A stretch of DNA of 64,000 nt from Aristolochia californica (Eukaryota; Streptophyta; Magnoliopsida; Piperales; Aristolochiaceae), in the NCBI GenBank assembly GCA_029961685.1, contig JARWKL010000007.1, positions 10,873,406 to 10,937,405 of the forward strand, given 5' to 3'. The notes beneath the pieces are model-generated. The model did not search any database, had not been told where the DNA came from, and saw only the letters and a list, made by a program, of their open reading frames with translations. This document shows positions 1-10,020 of this stretch, piece by piece. How positions within the stretch are numbered: the first letter of the stretch is position 1; every line of letters starts with the position of its first letter. Both the position numbers and the translations under genes were made by a program.

Positions 1-70
1 AAATATGAACTAACTAGAAGAAATAAAAATAATTCCATAAAAAAAATCACCAAACTAAAATTATGAAAGT

Positions 71-168
71 AAAAAAATTAAAAATAAAATAAAACTAAAA
101 ATAAAAATAAAATAATAAAATAATAAAATAATAAAATAATAAAATAATAAAATAAAATAAAAATAAAT
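71..168. repeat. A/T-rich simple repeat (AATAA/ATAAA units) in the leader
   Basis: A run of short A-rich units (aataa, ataaa) lies between the primer site and the presumed gag start. The equivalent run in the next copy is at 4,070-4,152. The oldest copy has only a 20-base A run (8,771-8,790). Length differs between copies, as expected for replication slippage. Confidence 0.85.
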
Positions 169-214
169 CTAACCTTAGACCATGGAGAACAAAGAAATAC
201 ACTTAATACGTGCC

Positions 215-232
215 TCCACGGCAGCGGCGCCA
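215..232 (-). promoter_or_regulatory. Primer-binding site, tRNA-Asp type (copy 1)
   Basis: On the plus strand the bases are TCCACGGCAGCGGCGCCA, matching 16 of 18 of the 3' end of plant tRNA-Asp (TCCCCGGCAACGGCGCCA). On the minus strand it follows the LTR end (ACATCA) after six bases. A tRNA-Asp primer is usual for Athila-type elements. The tRNA sequence is recalled and was not searched. Confidence 0.8.
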
Positions 233-460
233 AAAACTTGATGTAAAATTTAGTTACATCGGCTTTAATACCTCGCAAGCGTACGAATCGTTCATGTAAC
301 CTAGCAGTAAGCGAGGGTCATATCCACAGGGATGATTGAATTCTGTGTATTCTTCAGTCAACTAGCCTAACTAAATATGATGAATTAATTTGAACTAAAC
401 ACTAATTATATCCTAAATTATCAAGCAATAATCTAATTAACTACGTGCATAACAGGAAAC

Positions 461-740
461 ATCAACTCTGGATTTTACCGTGATTTGTGCCTCTCTCGAG
501 CGCCACGTAACCACGAATCCGGATTCTCAATCCTTGCGTCTAGCCCCTCTCGGGCACCTAGAGTTAATGAAAAAGAGCGGATTACAATAGAATGCAGAGA
601 ATCAATTTCCTATTGTGATGATGCTAAAATTATCAACTCTAGATTTTACCGTGATTCATGCCTCTCTCGGGCGCCACGTAATCACGAATCCGATTTCTCA
701 ATCATTGCGTCTAGCCCCTCTCGGGCACATAGAGTCGGAT
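461..740 (-). repeat. 171-bp tandem duplication inside LTR copy 1
   Basis: The block starting tcaactctggattttac at 462 recurs at 633, a spacing of 171 bp, with matching text downstream for about 105 bp. LTR copy 2 has the same pair (4,448 and 4,619). LTR copy 3 has only one unit (from 9,084). The duplication therefore separates copies 1 and 2 from the older copy 3. Confidence 0.9.
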
Positions 741-1428
741 TAAAATACCAAAATCCAACCTCAATTATAATCCTACCCTAATTGGCTAATTTAATCAAAT
801 ATCCAAAAAACAAATCTTAAATAAATATTAATTATCAAATCAGATTCAAATAACATTCAAAACCTAAGTTCAAACCATATAAAAACTAAATTCAATAATG
901 ACGAATTACTCCCCTTCTTCCTCCTCTCGCTTGGGCAGCAACTCGTTCTCACGGGTGCTGTAATTTCCCGAAATCAATGGCTTCGGGTTGGCAAGAGTGA
1001 GTTGCCGGAGGTAGAGACGACGCCGGCGACGAAGGTTGGAAGCTGACGGACGGAGGTAACGTCCGGCGAAGAACGAAACAGAGATGAAGTTCTCTAACCG
1101 GCTCTCTCGAGTCTCGGTCGGAGTCGGAATCGCTCCGGGACTAGTCGGAATATGTGATAGACGCCGGAGGATGGTCGAAAAGCGGGATTGGCACCGGAGA
1201 AGCCCTCTTGGATCACTTCTCGGCCTGGCGAGCGACGACTGTCGAACTCACCTCGACGGAGACTCTTTCGAGCTCTCCTCGGGTTTGTTCTCGGTTGCTG
1301 GACGGCAGTGGATGGCGGTGGACGACGGTGGCGCGGCGGAAGGTATTGGCCCAGCGAACGACGGTGGGGATCTCCGCTCGGGTCCTCCCCTGTTTCCGGT
1401 CAAAGTCCTTTGTTTTCTCTTCACGCTT

Positions 1429-1491
1429 CCCCCTCTCGGGTCTCCCCTCTCGGGTTTTCCCTCCCGGGTCTCTCCTCTCGGGGCCCCTTTC
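1429..1491. repeat. CT-rich minisatellite in the LTR
   Basis: Units of about 15 bp built on ccctctcgggtct are repeated three to four times with small changes. LTR copy 2 has the same run at 5,415-5,482 with one additional unit, which accounts for nearly all the 14-bp difference in LTR length. Confidence 0.85.
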
Positions 1492-1520
1492 GACCTCCTC
1501 TTTCGACGCCCCCCTTTTGC

Positions 1521-1528
1521 TTTAAATA
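1521..1528 (-). promoter_or_regulatory. Possible TATA box of the LTR promoter
   Basis: On the minus strand the bases are TATTTAAA, about 330 bp inside the LTR from its 5' end at 1,854, a plausible U3 position. In copy 2 the first T is changed to C (5,521-5,528), and in copy 3 the region is diverged. No transcription start can be seen from sequence alone. Confidence 0.4.
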
Positions 1529-1854
1529 CCATCTTATTTATTTTAAAACGATTTGACCTAAAAATCATCTCCATTTCACTAAGGGCATTTTGGTAAATAT
1601 CTCCTTCTCCACCATAATTCTCTTGAAATTCCATAATTAAATCTATAAAAAGCATTTCAGGAAGAAATAAACCTTAAAAACAATGAAATATAATTTAGGA
1701 GAGAAAAATATGCAATATCGACAGGGATTAATGCCAAATTCAATAAATGCTCATTTCATTTGAAAACCGATAAATAACCACCTATAACACAATTATAAAG
1801 GTTATTCTATTATAATTAACTTAGTTCTCATGTCAGAATATAGCATCTATCACA

Positions 1855-1889
1855 CCCCCAAACCTAAATCTTTGCTAGTCCCTAGCAAA
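1855..1889 (-). promoter_or_regulatory. Polypurine tract and adjacent hairpin before the 3' LTR
   Basis: On the minus strand TTTAGGTTTGGGGG directly precedes the LTR start TGTGATAG, the expected place of the plus-strand primer for reverse transcription. Just upstream is a perfect hairpin: tttgctag (1,871-1,878), three-base loop, ctagcaaa (1,882-1,889). The LTR at 5,854 has no such tract next to it, which is one sign that the join there is not a normal internal region/LTR junction. Confidence 0.75.
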
Positions 1890-3605
1890 ACAACAATCGA
1901 ACCAAAATTAAGCCTAGGAAAACAAAATGCCACTTTCGTAGGGAGCATGATTGCATTTAGCGCATGCAACAAGCCGTTAAACCCCTACTCTGCAGTAGTG
2001 GACGAGTTATGTCTCGTGAGGGTTTGGATGGAATTTACCCACAAAATTCATATAAATCAATAATATAAAAAGGAAAAACTGAACAAAATTTAGTCCTCAT
2101 TAGCATATGACTAACACTTAGTATAGTAAAATATCTGAAAATCATATGAGATCTTGCGAAATTTGAAAACCTGTGTAAAATATAGCCTATTATCAATCCA
2201 AATACACTCATTGTTACTCCACCTGAACCAATGTGACCCATAAGCTATTACTTCAATAGAACAAAGAGGCAACAAATAAGAATAAAATCCTGGTCACATC
2301 ACAATTAAGAGAAAATAGTAGAGTAAACTGTTGTTTGACAATCTCACCAAAAGAAATATACCAATTTCAATCTTGACTTGTAACTTCTTTCAAATTAGAA
2401 TTCATCATCAAAGTTAAGGAAACTCATTGCTTCCAGATTTAAAACCATTTTACGCTATTACCAGCGCACTTTTGCTATTACCAGCGTAATTTTTGTTTCA
2501 CTGAATAATTTTGGTATTACCACCATTTTGTATTCGTCTTCATTGCACATTCACTTATTTTTAAGTAACCGACTGTTCCAGTGCATGTCCCTGGGTTTGC
2601 CCAAGCTGTTTCTGAAGTTATCTGTCTTTTGCAAGCAAGAGCATTTCCATTTGCATTCATACATTACAACAAGGAATTTCACTGAGGTATAAAAAAGAAT
2701 GAGTTCAAACAGGAATACAAGACTATTCAGACTAACATAGATCAACACTAGATTTAAATGTTCTCTTTTGCAACTAAGTTCCAAGTCTAATGCAATAGTA
2801 AGTTATCCCACTGAATTCTCATGGATCACTCCAAATGATATCAGATTTCTAATAGGCATATTCTACACAGTTTTACAAAAAGTTTTGAAACACATTTGAG
2901 CAACTTATTTTAACTCTACTAACGTTAACCACATACCAAGAGGAGTAATTTGAAAACCACGAAAAAAAAAAATCAAAAGAAAATCATTGTTAAGATGTTA
3001 AGGAGTTGTTTCTCCCCCCAAACCTAAACCTGACATTGTCCTCAATGGGGAAAAGTTAAAACACTAGAACGACTACAAAAAGAAAGGGTTAAGCTCCCTC
3101 AGGGCTCCTAAATCCATAGGTGGGACCATATGTGTTTGGTCATCAACAATAATACCAAAGAGTCAATAAAGACCCCCAGGAATGATACATAGTCTCGCTT
3201 GAAGAAGGTGTACTCGTATCAGCCGTACCCGTAGGTAATCATCCGTAGATGAAACCGCTATCCCACATCACACTTTGAAGAAATCTCCATGTGACTGGCC
3301 ACTGAAGGCAGCAGGAATCACACGCTGAACACAAGTCCTTAAGTTACTCACCATAAGGTTTTCATTCAATACTTCAAGATCGGACTGGTCAATCCCAGAA
3401 CGGTTGTTTGAGTACAGACCTCTCAAACTAGGGACGAAAAGTTTGGTCATCGACTACCGGAATCATTTATGCTCTCAGCCGACAAATAAGAATGAATAAA
3501 CAAAAAATAAAATAATAAATTAAACTATAATGTACAAAGGGATAGAAACGTGGGGATTGCCCACAATGTGCTAAGTTTATTGTCGTAAGCAAGACTCTGA
3601 CGCAG
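1855..3605 (-). mobile_element. Non-coding 3' region of the deleted Athila-like element
   Basis: About 1.75 kb separates the pol remnant (stop at 3,606-3,608) from the 3' LTR. No open frame longer than about 80 codons is convincing, and nothing resembles an env-like protein. On the minus strand a motif of the type gaggacaatg...tttggggggag lies at about 3,010-3,045. Such a motif is common after pol in plant gypsy elements. A second G-rich tract borders the LTR. Short imperfect repeats (accagcg) occur at 2,460-2,490. I see nothing else in this stretch. Confidence 0.75.
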
Positions 3606-3842
3606 TCAAGATGAATGGATAGGTTCCTCCTGGAAAATCACCATCACCTCCTTCGGTGTGGGAACATTCTCAAGATACGGTTTGAGCCTCTGACCGTTAA
3701 CTTTGAAGGCTGACCCGTCTCCGTGATTGCGGATCTCAATAGCGCCATGAGGAAACACCTGTGTGACCTAAAATGGACCGCACCACCTGGATCATAGCTT
3801 CCCTGTTGTAGGTAACTGTAATGGTTCACCTTGATTGGCCAT
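3606..3842 (-). pseudogene. gag N-terminus fused to integrase C-terminus (internally deleted gag-pol)
   Basis: Read on the minus strand, a frame starts MANQGEPLQLP, the same start as the gag of the older element at 8,545. After about 15 codons it changes, without losing frame, into a sequence ending SAFKVNGQRLKPYLENVP, with VFPHGAIEI before it. This is the conserved C-terminal tail downstream of the integrase in plant Ty3/gypsy polyproteins. Two stops lie just after the join (TGA in GKL*SRW, TAG in GPF*VTQ), and the natural stop is at 3,606-3,608. Everything from mid-gag through protease, RT, RNase H and the integrase core is missing. The element can only have moved with proteins from relatives. 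The upstream open stretch to 3,974 is in frame but probably leader. Confidence 0.8.
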
Positions 3843-4224
3843 GGTAGCTCCTACTTTGACTTTGGATGTTTTCCTACATATTTGTTCTACCTCTTCAACA
3901 AAGGGAGCTAATGGTCCACCTAGGGAGCGGCGCCCGTGCATAAAAACACAGAAAGAAACAAAACGAACTATCAAATTAAGCTAACAAACTCACTACTAAA
4001 AATATGAACTAACTAGAAGAAATAAAAATAATTCCATAAAAAAAATCACCAAGCTAAAATATTGAAATCAAAAAAAAAATAAAAAATAAAAATAAAAATA
4101 AAAAAATAATAAAATAATAAAATAATAAAATAATAAAATAAAATAAAAATAAATCTAACCTAAGACCATGGAGAACAAAGAAATATACTTAATACGTGCC
4201 TCCACGGCAGCGGCGCCAAAAACT
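3843..4224 (-). mobile_element. Leader of the deleted element, with primer site
   Basis: This is the untranslated leader between LTR copy 2 and the gag start at 3,842, read on the minus strand. It includes an A/T-rich simple repeat (4,070-4,152). It is close to 1-238 and to 8,546-8,861. The in-frame codons upstream of MANQ (to 3,974) are also conserved in the older copy, so the start could lie there instead. Confidence 0.8.
4201..4218 (-). promoter_or_regulatory. Primer-binding site, tRNA-Asp type (copy 2)
   Basis: Identical to the site at 215-232: 16 of 18 bases match the 3' end of plant tRNA-Asp. It lies six bases after the minus-strand end of LTR copy 2. Confidence 0.8.
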
Positions 4225-5854
4225 TGATGTAAAATTTAGTTACATCGGCTTTAATACCTCGAAAGCGTACGAATCGTTCATGTAACCTAGCAGTAAGCGA
4301 GGGTCATATCCACAAGGAGGATTGAATTCTGTGTATTCTTCAGTCAACTAGCCTAACCAAATATGATGAATTAATCTGAACTAAACACTAATTATATCCT
4401 AAATTATCAAGCAATAATCTAATTAACTACTTGCACAACAGGAAACGTCAACTCTGGATTTTACCGTGATTTGTGCCTTTCTCAAGCGCCACGTAACCAT
4501 GAATCCGGATTCTCAATCCTTGCGTCTAGCCCCTCTCGGGTGCCTAGAGTTAATGACAAAGAGCGGATTACAATAGAATGCAGAGAATCAATTTTCTATT
4601 GTGATGTTGCTAAAATTATCAACTCTGGATTTTACTGTGATTCATGCCTCTCTCGGGCGCCCCGTAATCACGAATCCGATTTCTCAATCCTTGCGTTTAG
4701 CCCCTCTCGGGCGCATAGAGTCGGATTAAAATACCAAAATCCAACCTCAATTATAATCCTACCCTAATTAGCTAATTTAATCAAATATCCAGAAAACAAA
4801 TCTTAAATAAATATTAATTATCAAATAAGATTCAATTAACATTCAAAACCTAAGTTCAAACCATATAAAAACTAAATTCAATAATGATGAGTTACTCCCC
4901 TTCTTCCTCCTCTCGCTCGGGCAGCAACTCGTTCTCACGGGTGCTGCAATTTCCCGAAATCAATGGCTTCGGATTGGCAAGAGTGAGTGGCCGGAGGTAG
5001 AGACAACGCCGGCGACGAAGGTTGGAAGCCGACGGACGGAGGTAACATCCGACGAAGAATGAAACAAAGATGAAGTTCTCTAACCGGCTCTCTCGAGTCT
5101 CGGTCGGAGTCGGAATCGCTTCGGGACTGGTCGGAATATGTGATAGACGTCGGAGGATGGTCGAAAAGCGGGATTGGCACCGGAGAAGCCCTCTCGGATC
5201 ACTTCTCGGCCTGGCGAGCGACGACTGTCGAACTCACCTCGGAGGAGACTCTCTCGAGCTCTCCTCAGGTTTGTTCTCGGTTGCTGGACGGCAGTGGACG
5301 GCGGTGGACGACAGTGGCGTGGCGGAAGGTATTGGCCCGACGAACGACGGTGGGGAACTCCTCTCGGGTCCTCCCCTGTTTTCGGTCAAAGTCCTCTATT
5401 TTCTCTTCACGCTTCCCCCTCTCGGGTCTCCCCTCTCGGGTCTCCCCTCTCGGGTTTTCCCTCCCGGGTCTCTCCTCTCGGGCCCCCTTTCGACCTCCTC
5501 TTTCGACGCCCCCCTTTTGCTTTAAATGCCATCTTATTTATTTTAAAACGATTTGACCTAAAAATCATCTCCATTTCACTAAGGGCATTTTGGTAAATAT
5601 CTTCTTCTCCACCATAATTCTCCTGATATTCCATAATTAAATCTATAAAAAGCATTTCAGGAAGAAATAAACCTTAAAAACAATGAAATATAATTCAGGA
5701 AAGAAAAATATGCAATATCGACAGTGATTAATGCCAAATTCAATAAATGCTCATTTCATTTGAAAATTGATAAATAACCACCTATAACACAATTATAAAG
5801 GTTATTATATTATAATTAACTTAGTTCTCATGTCAGAATATAACATCTATCACA
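4225..5854 (-). mobile_element. Long terminal repeat, copy 2 (Athila-like, 1,630 bp)
   Basis: Complete LTR read on the minus strand from TGTGATAG (5,854) to ACATCA (4,225). It has the same 171-bp internal duplication as copy 1 and one extra CT-rich minisatellite unit (5,415-5,482). It is the 5' LTR of the deleted element 239-5,854. Its outer end at 5,854 abuts the reverse-transcriptase frame of the older element exactly at the LTR terminus, with no polypurine tract. This is what an insertion into that gene would leave. Confidence 0.9.
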
Positions 5855-6390
5855 AATGCATAAACCAAAAGGCATGCGTCTGTAAGCATAGGTGCCAAAC
5901 GAACACGTGAATGTGGTCTTTTCCTGGTCTTCTGGAGCAATGGGAATTTGATTGTAGCCGGAGTATCCATCTAAGAAGCAATAAAAATTGTGGTTGGCCA
6001 ATCGCTCTAGCACCTGATCAATTAAAGGTAGTGGGAAGTGATCCTTCCTAGTGGTGGAATTAAATTTTTTATAGTCAATGCAGACACACCACTTGGTGGT
6101 AGTTCTTGTGGAAATAAATTCACCACTCTCATTTTTCATTATCGTTATCCCCCCTTTCTTAGGGACAACTTGAATTGGACTCACCCAGGTGCTATCGGAA
6201 ATAGGGTAAATGATTCCTATCACAAGCAACCTGATGACTTCTTCTCTCACAACCTCCAGCATATAGGATTTAACCTACGTTGCATCTCACGTGAGGCTTT
6301 AGTCCCCTCCAAATGAATACGATGCATGCATATGGAGGGGCTAATCCCTTTTAAGGCATCAAGAGTCCACCCCAATGCCTCTCTGTGTGC
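5855..6390 (-). pseudogene. Athila-like reverse transcriptase, N-terminal part, interrupted
   Basis: On the minus strand the frame runs from GWTLDALKGISPSICMHRIHLE (6,388-6,270) through a frameshift near 6,264 into VSPIQVVPKKGG, VCIDYKKFNS, FLDGYSGYNQI and YRRMPFGLC. These are the opening motifs of Ty3/gypsy RT; the D in FLDGYSG is the first catalytic aspartate. The frame is cut after FGLC at 5,855, before the YxDD box, and meets LTR copy 2. RNase H and integrase are absent from the window. A stop (TAA, 6,391-6,393) separates it from the protease part. It is a dead copy that once encoded cDNA synthesis inside virus-like particles. Confidence 0.88.
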
Positions 6391-7449
6391 TTATAAAACT
6401 TCAGTCAGTTGTTCCTCCTGCTCAGTACTCAAATCAGAGGAAATAATGACTGGCAATGAGTTCATGGGCCCCAAGAACGCATACTTCAACGTAGGAGGAA
6501 GTGGCTTAAGATCTAGCTTGGAATTTTCAAGAGGTTTTCCAAAGTCAAGATGAAGATCATGTGGATGATCAGTAGTGATAACCTCATAAGCTTCCTCCAA
6601 CAGAGGTACAGAACTGAGTAAAGAGTCAACCTCTCGAAAATATGTTTCCTCATCAAAATAGTCCATATCTAAAGATGTTATGCAAGACTCAAAAGATTCA
6701 AGAGTGGATTTGTCATCAAGCATAACAGTCTCTATCTTAAATGCAGGACTCAGATCATCAGACTCAAGTGGGTGGTGCTCGGCATTAAATACATTCAATG
6801 AGACCTTAAAATTTCCAAAAGACAACTCCAACTCACCACTTTTACAATGAATGATAGCATTAGGTGTGGCTAAGTAGGGACGTCCTAGGATGACAGGAAT
6901 TTGGTTGGTCACATTGACTATTGGTTCTGTATCAAGAACAATGAAATCAATCGGGAACAAAAATTTGTCCACTTTTATCAAAACATCTTCAACTATTCCT
7001 CGTGGTATCTTCACAGAATGGTCAGCTAGTTGAAGTGTGATGGGAGTATGCTTCAATTCCCCCAAACCTAATTGCTGGTACACAAAGAAAGGAAGCAAAT
7101 TCACACTTGCCCCTAAGTCATGAAGAGCTCTCTGGATGGTGTGTTCACCAATGACACATGAAATTGTGGGACATCCAGGATCTTTAACTTTAGGAGGAGT
7201 GTTGTGCTTCAGAATTGAGCTTACATTCTCAGTAAGAAAGACCTTTTTGTTAACATGTTGTTTTCTCTTCTGTGTAAAAAGGTCTTTCAAAAATCGGGCA
7301 TAGGCAGGGACTTGCCTAATAGCATCAAGAAGTGGAATGTTAATGTGAACCTTACTAAATAGTTCCAAAGTTTCATGGATGCTATCTCCTTTCCTAGGTG
7401 GGCCCGATAACCTCTGCGGATAAGGAGTTGGTGGGACTTGGTTAGGGAT
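6391..7449 (-). pseudogene. Athila-like retropepsin (protease) region of gag-pol
   Basis: Minus-strand frame of about 350 codons, in phase with the gag tail and separated from it only by a TAG at 7,450-7,452. It contains an upstream linker (FSKVHINIPLLDAIRQVP, FLKDLFTQKRK) and then the protease core. The active-site motif is DLGASVNLLP, followed by ITLQLADHSVKIPRG, DFIVLD and the second conserved patch ILGRPYLAT. The DLGAS form instead of DTGA is usual in the Athila group. The C-terminal half is the acidic protease-RT linker. The frame ends with TAA at 6,391. The domain would cleave the Gag-Pol polyprotein; nonsense codons on both sides mean it cannot be made from this copy. Confidence 0.88.
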
Positions 7450-8545
7450 CTACTTGGCTGTTGGTGGAGAACTTGGAGGTTCTTCACTCAATGATGTGTC
7501 CCCATTGTCATCCTTTGACTCCTTAGACTTAGTGGTCCCTACCCCATTGTTCAACTCACGACCACTCCTAAGGGTGGTTATGGCTTTGGCTTGCTCATGG
7601 TGGGGTTTGGAACTCAACCCACTCTCATGTGTGCTTTTGGGGTTAGGAATGGTTTGACTAGGGAGTCTATTTTGTGCTTGTCCACTCATGTGGCTGGCCA
7701 ACTGACTCACTTGCATTTCAAGTTTAGCAATGGAGGACTGTGTATTCTGCATGAATAATTGAAGTGTATCCTCAAGTGAAGGTTTTTGTGGAATCAATGG
7801 CTATTGAGTGAAGTGTGGGCACGAAGCTTGGGGTTGAGGAAACCCTGGAGGATCTCCTATCAACATTAAATGACAAACCCCATTGCTGAGATTGATCACT
7901 CAACGTTTCAAAGAAGTCCCACGCCTGACTAGCACTCTTACCCATCAAACTCCCACCACTCGTTGCATCTACCATGGATCTAACTTGGGGTGTAAGTCCT
8001 TGATAAAAGTATTGCACTAAATGCCATTTCTCAAACCCATGATGCGGACATCTACGGATCAAATCCTTCCATTTCTCCCAAGCCTCATAAAAGTGTTCAC
8101 CCTCTTGCTGCATAAAGTTGGAGATTTCTCTTATGAGGGTTGTAGTTCTCTGAATGGGAAAGTACTTGGATAAAAATTTCGTGACTCATGTGTCCCATGA
8201 AGTAATGCTACCCACCTCTAAGGAATTAAGCCAAGACTTGGCCTTATCCTTAAGTGAAAATGGAAAAAGTCTTAACCGAATAGAGTCATCTGAGAAATTC
8301 TGAAATTTGAAAGTTGCAAAAATATCTAAGAATTCCTTGATGTGGTAATAAGGGTCCTCCTTCTCCAACCCATAGAATGTGTGGAGGAATTGGATCACAC
8401 CCGATTTCAACTCATAACTGGCGGCAGTAGTGGGTGGCAATATAATGCAAGAAGGTGATGTGAAGTGGGATGGGATAGAATAATCCCTCAGGGCTCTACA
8501 GTCACCTGCTGCAGGTAACTGTAATGGTTCACCCTGATTGGCCAT
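7450..8545 (-). pseudogene. Athila-like gag, decayed
   Basis: The likely start is MANQGEPLQLP at 8,545, although the frame is open to 8,677. It runs through RALRDYSIP and the gag core (FATFKFQNFSDDSIRLRLF, LKDKAKSWLNSL, SITSW), which matches the plant retrotransposon gag family. A TGA at 8,186-8,188 breaks it, then the same frame resumes (FLSKYFP, FYEAWEKWKDLIRRCPHHG, GLTPQVRSMVDATSGGSL). A frameshift near 7,855 and a TAG at 7,801-7,803 follow. The tail (QSSIAKLEMQVSQLASHMS, AKAITTLRSGREL) is a short coiled stretch typical of Athila-type gag. The domain would form the particle shell. The TAG at 7,450 separates it from the protease part. Confidence 0.88.
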
Positions 8546-8861
8546 GGTAGCTCCTAACTTGACTTCGGGTGTTTTCCTACAAATATGTTCTACCTCTTCA
8601 ACAAAGGGAGCTAATGGTCCTCCTAGGGAGCGGCGCCCGTGCATAAAAACACAAAAAGAAACAAAACGAACTATCAAATTAAGCTAACAGACTCACTACT
8701 AAAAATACAAACTAACTAGAAGAAATAAAAATAATTCCATACAAAATCACCAAGATAAATATATAAAAGCAAAAAAAAAAAAAAAAAAAATCTAATCTAT
8801 GACCATGGAGAACAAAGAAATACACTTAATATGTGCCTCCCCAGCAATGGAGCCAAAAACA
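8546..8861 (-). mobile_element. Leader of the older Athila-like element, with primer site 8,838-8,855
   Basis: Read on the minus strand, this links LTR copy 3 to gag. The primer site on the plus strand is TCCCCAGCAATGGAGCCA, with 15 of 18 bases matching the plant tRNA-Asp end. The three differences include two C-to-T-type changes. A run of 20 A bases (8,771-8,790) replaces the longer A/T repeat of the other copies. In-frame codons continue upstream of gag to 8,677 as in the younger copy. Confidence 0.78.
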
Positions 8862-10020
8862 TGATGTAAAATTTAATTACATCGGGTTTTATACCTCGCA
8901 AGCGTACGAATCGTTCATGTAATTTAGCGGGAAACGAGGGTCATATCCACAGGGATGACTGAATTTTGTGTATTCTTCAGTCAACTAGCCTAACCAAATA
9001 TGATGAATTAATCTGAACTAAACACTAATTATATCCTAAATCATCAAGCAATCATCTGGTTAACTACTTGCACAATAGGAAACGTCAACTCTGGCTTTTA
9101 CGGTGATTCGTGCCTCTCTCGAGCGCCACGTAACCACGGATCCGATTTCTCAATCCTTGCATCTAGCCCCTCTCAGGCACATAGAGTGAAAGACATAAAT
9201 CAAATTAAAATACCAAAATCCAACCTAAATTATAATCCTACCCTAACTAGCTAATTTAACTAAATATCCGGAGAACAAATATTCAATAAACATTAATTAT
9301 CAAATCACATTTAATAAAAATTCAAAACCTAAGTTCAAACTATAGAAAAATTAAATTCCAAACTGACGAATTACTCCCTTCTCCTTCCTCTCGCTCGGGC
9401 AGCAGACTCGCTCTCACGGGTGCTGCAATTTCCTGAAATTGATGGCTTCGGGTAGCAAGAGCGAGTGGCCGGAGGTAGAGACGCCGCCGGCGAAGAAGGA
9501 TAGAAGCCGACGGACGTAGGTGACGACCGGCGAAGAACGAAACGGAGCTGAAGTCCTCTAAATGGATCTCTCGAGTCTCGGTCGGAGTCGGAATAGCTCC
9601 AGGAATGGTCAAAAATAGGTAATCGACACCGGAGGATGGTCGGAATGCGGTTGGCACCGGAGGAGCCCTCTCAGGTCACCTCTCGGCCTGGCGAACAGAA
9701 ACTGGCACTGTTGAACTCACCGCGACGGAGACTATCTCGAGCTCTCCTCGGGTCTGTTCTCGATTGCCGGACGGCAGTGGACGACGGTGGCGCGGTGAAC
9801 GACGGTGGCAAAATCCTCTTGGGTCTTCCCATGTTTTGGTCCACTGTGCTCTGTTTCGGTCGACGCTCCCTTTCTCTTCAGTCGACGCTCCCCCCTCCAT
9901 TTAATACGATTTTTCCTTTGTTTTAATACGATTTTCCCTAAAAAATCACCTCCATTTCACAAAGGCCATTTTGGTAAATATCTCCTTCTCCACCAAAATT
10001 CTCTAGAAATTCCATAATTA
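8862..10020 (-). mobile_element. Long terminal repeat, copy 3 (older, truncated by satellite)
   Basis: This is the 5' LTR of the older element, read on the minus strand. It aligns with copies 1 and 2 from the primer-site end, but is more diverged and has a single 171-bp unit (from 9,084). The alignment stops at about 10,020, so roughly the first 210 bp of U3, as measured on copies 1 and 2, are missing. The sequence continues in mid-monomer of the satellite. Its divergence from copy 2 shows that copy 2 is not its 3' partner. Confidence 0.87.

Larger units (their letters stand above)
1..238 (-). mobile_element. Leader (5' UTR) of a further Athila-like internal region, running off the left edge
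   Basis: This stretch matches 4,000-4,224, the leader between the LTR and gag of the neighbouring element, and more weakly 8,700-8,861. Read on the minus strand it starts next to the LTR end at 239 with a primer-binding site and continues into an A/T-rich untranslated leader. The gag start would lie left of the window. It shows that the LTR at 239-1,854 is followed by another internal region rather than by host DNA. A 66-residue open frame on the minus strand here is a low-complexity by-product and not a gene. Confidence 0.85.
239..1854 (-). mobile_element. Long terminal repeat, copy 1 (Athila-like, 1,616 bp)
   Basis: Read on the minus strand this LTR begins TGTGATAG at 1,854, right after a polypurine tract, and ends ACATCA at 239, six bases before the primer site. 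It is nearly identical to 4,225-5,854 and clearly related to 8,862-10,020. The part near 900-1,500 is GC-rich with CT-rich short tandem units; the rest is AT-rich. It serves both as the 3' LTR of the deleted element to its right and as the LTR preceding the leader at 1-238. Open frames of 120-170 residues in the GC-rich part appear in several overlapping frames and both strands, and are not credible proteins. Confidence 0.9.

Noticed and set aside
485..781. 98-codon frame with internal repeats at 485-781 and 4,471-4,767
   Set aside because: It is explained by the 171-bp tandem duplication in the LTR (171 is divisible by 3, so the frame repeats). No start context or conservation in LTR copy 3 supports it.
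1084..1655. Overlapping open frames of 120-170 codons in LTR copies 1 and 2 (also 4,935-5,655 and 9,340-9,926)
   Set aside because: They lie in a GC-rich, CT-repeat-bearing part of the LTR, occur in several frames and both strands at once, and change reading frame between the copies with the minisatellite unit number. No protein family features are visible.
1855..3605. Possible env-like gene between pol and the 3' LTR, as in some Athila elements
   Set aside because: There is no frame longer than about 80 codons, no signal peptide and no consistent transmembrane pattern. The region looks non-coding.
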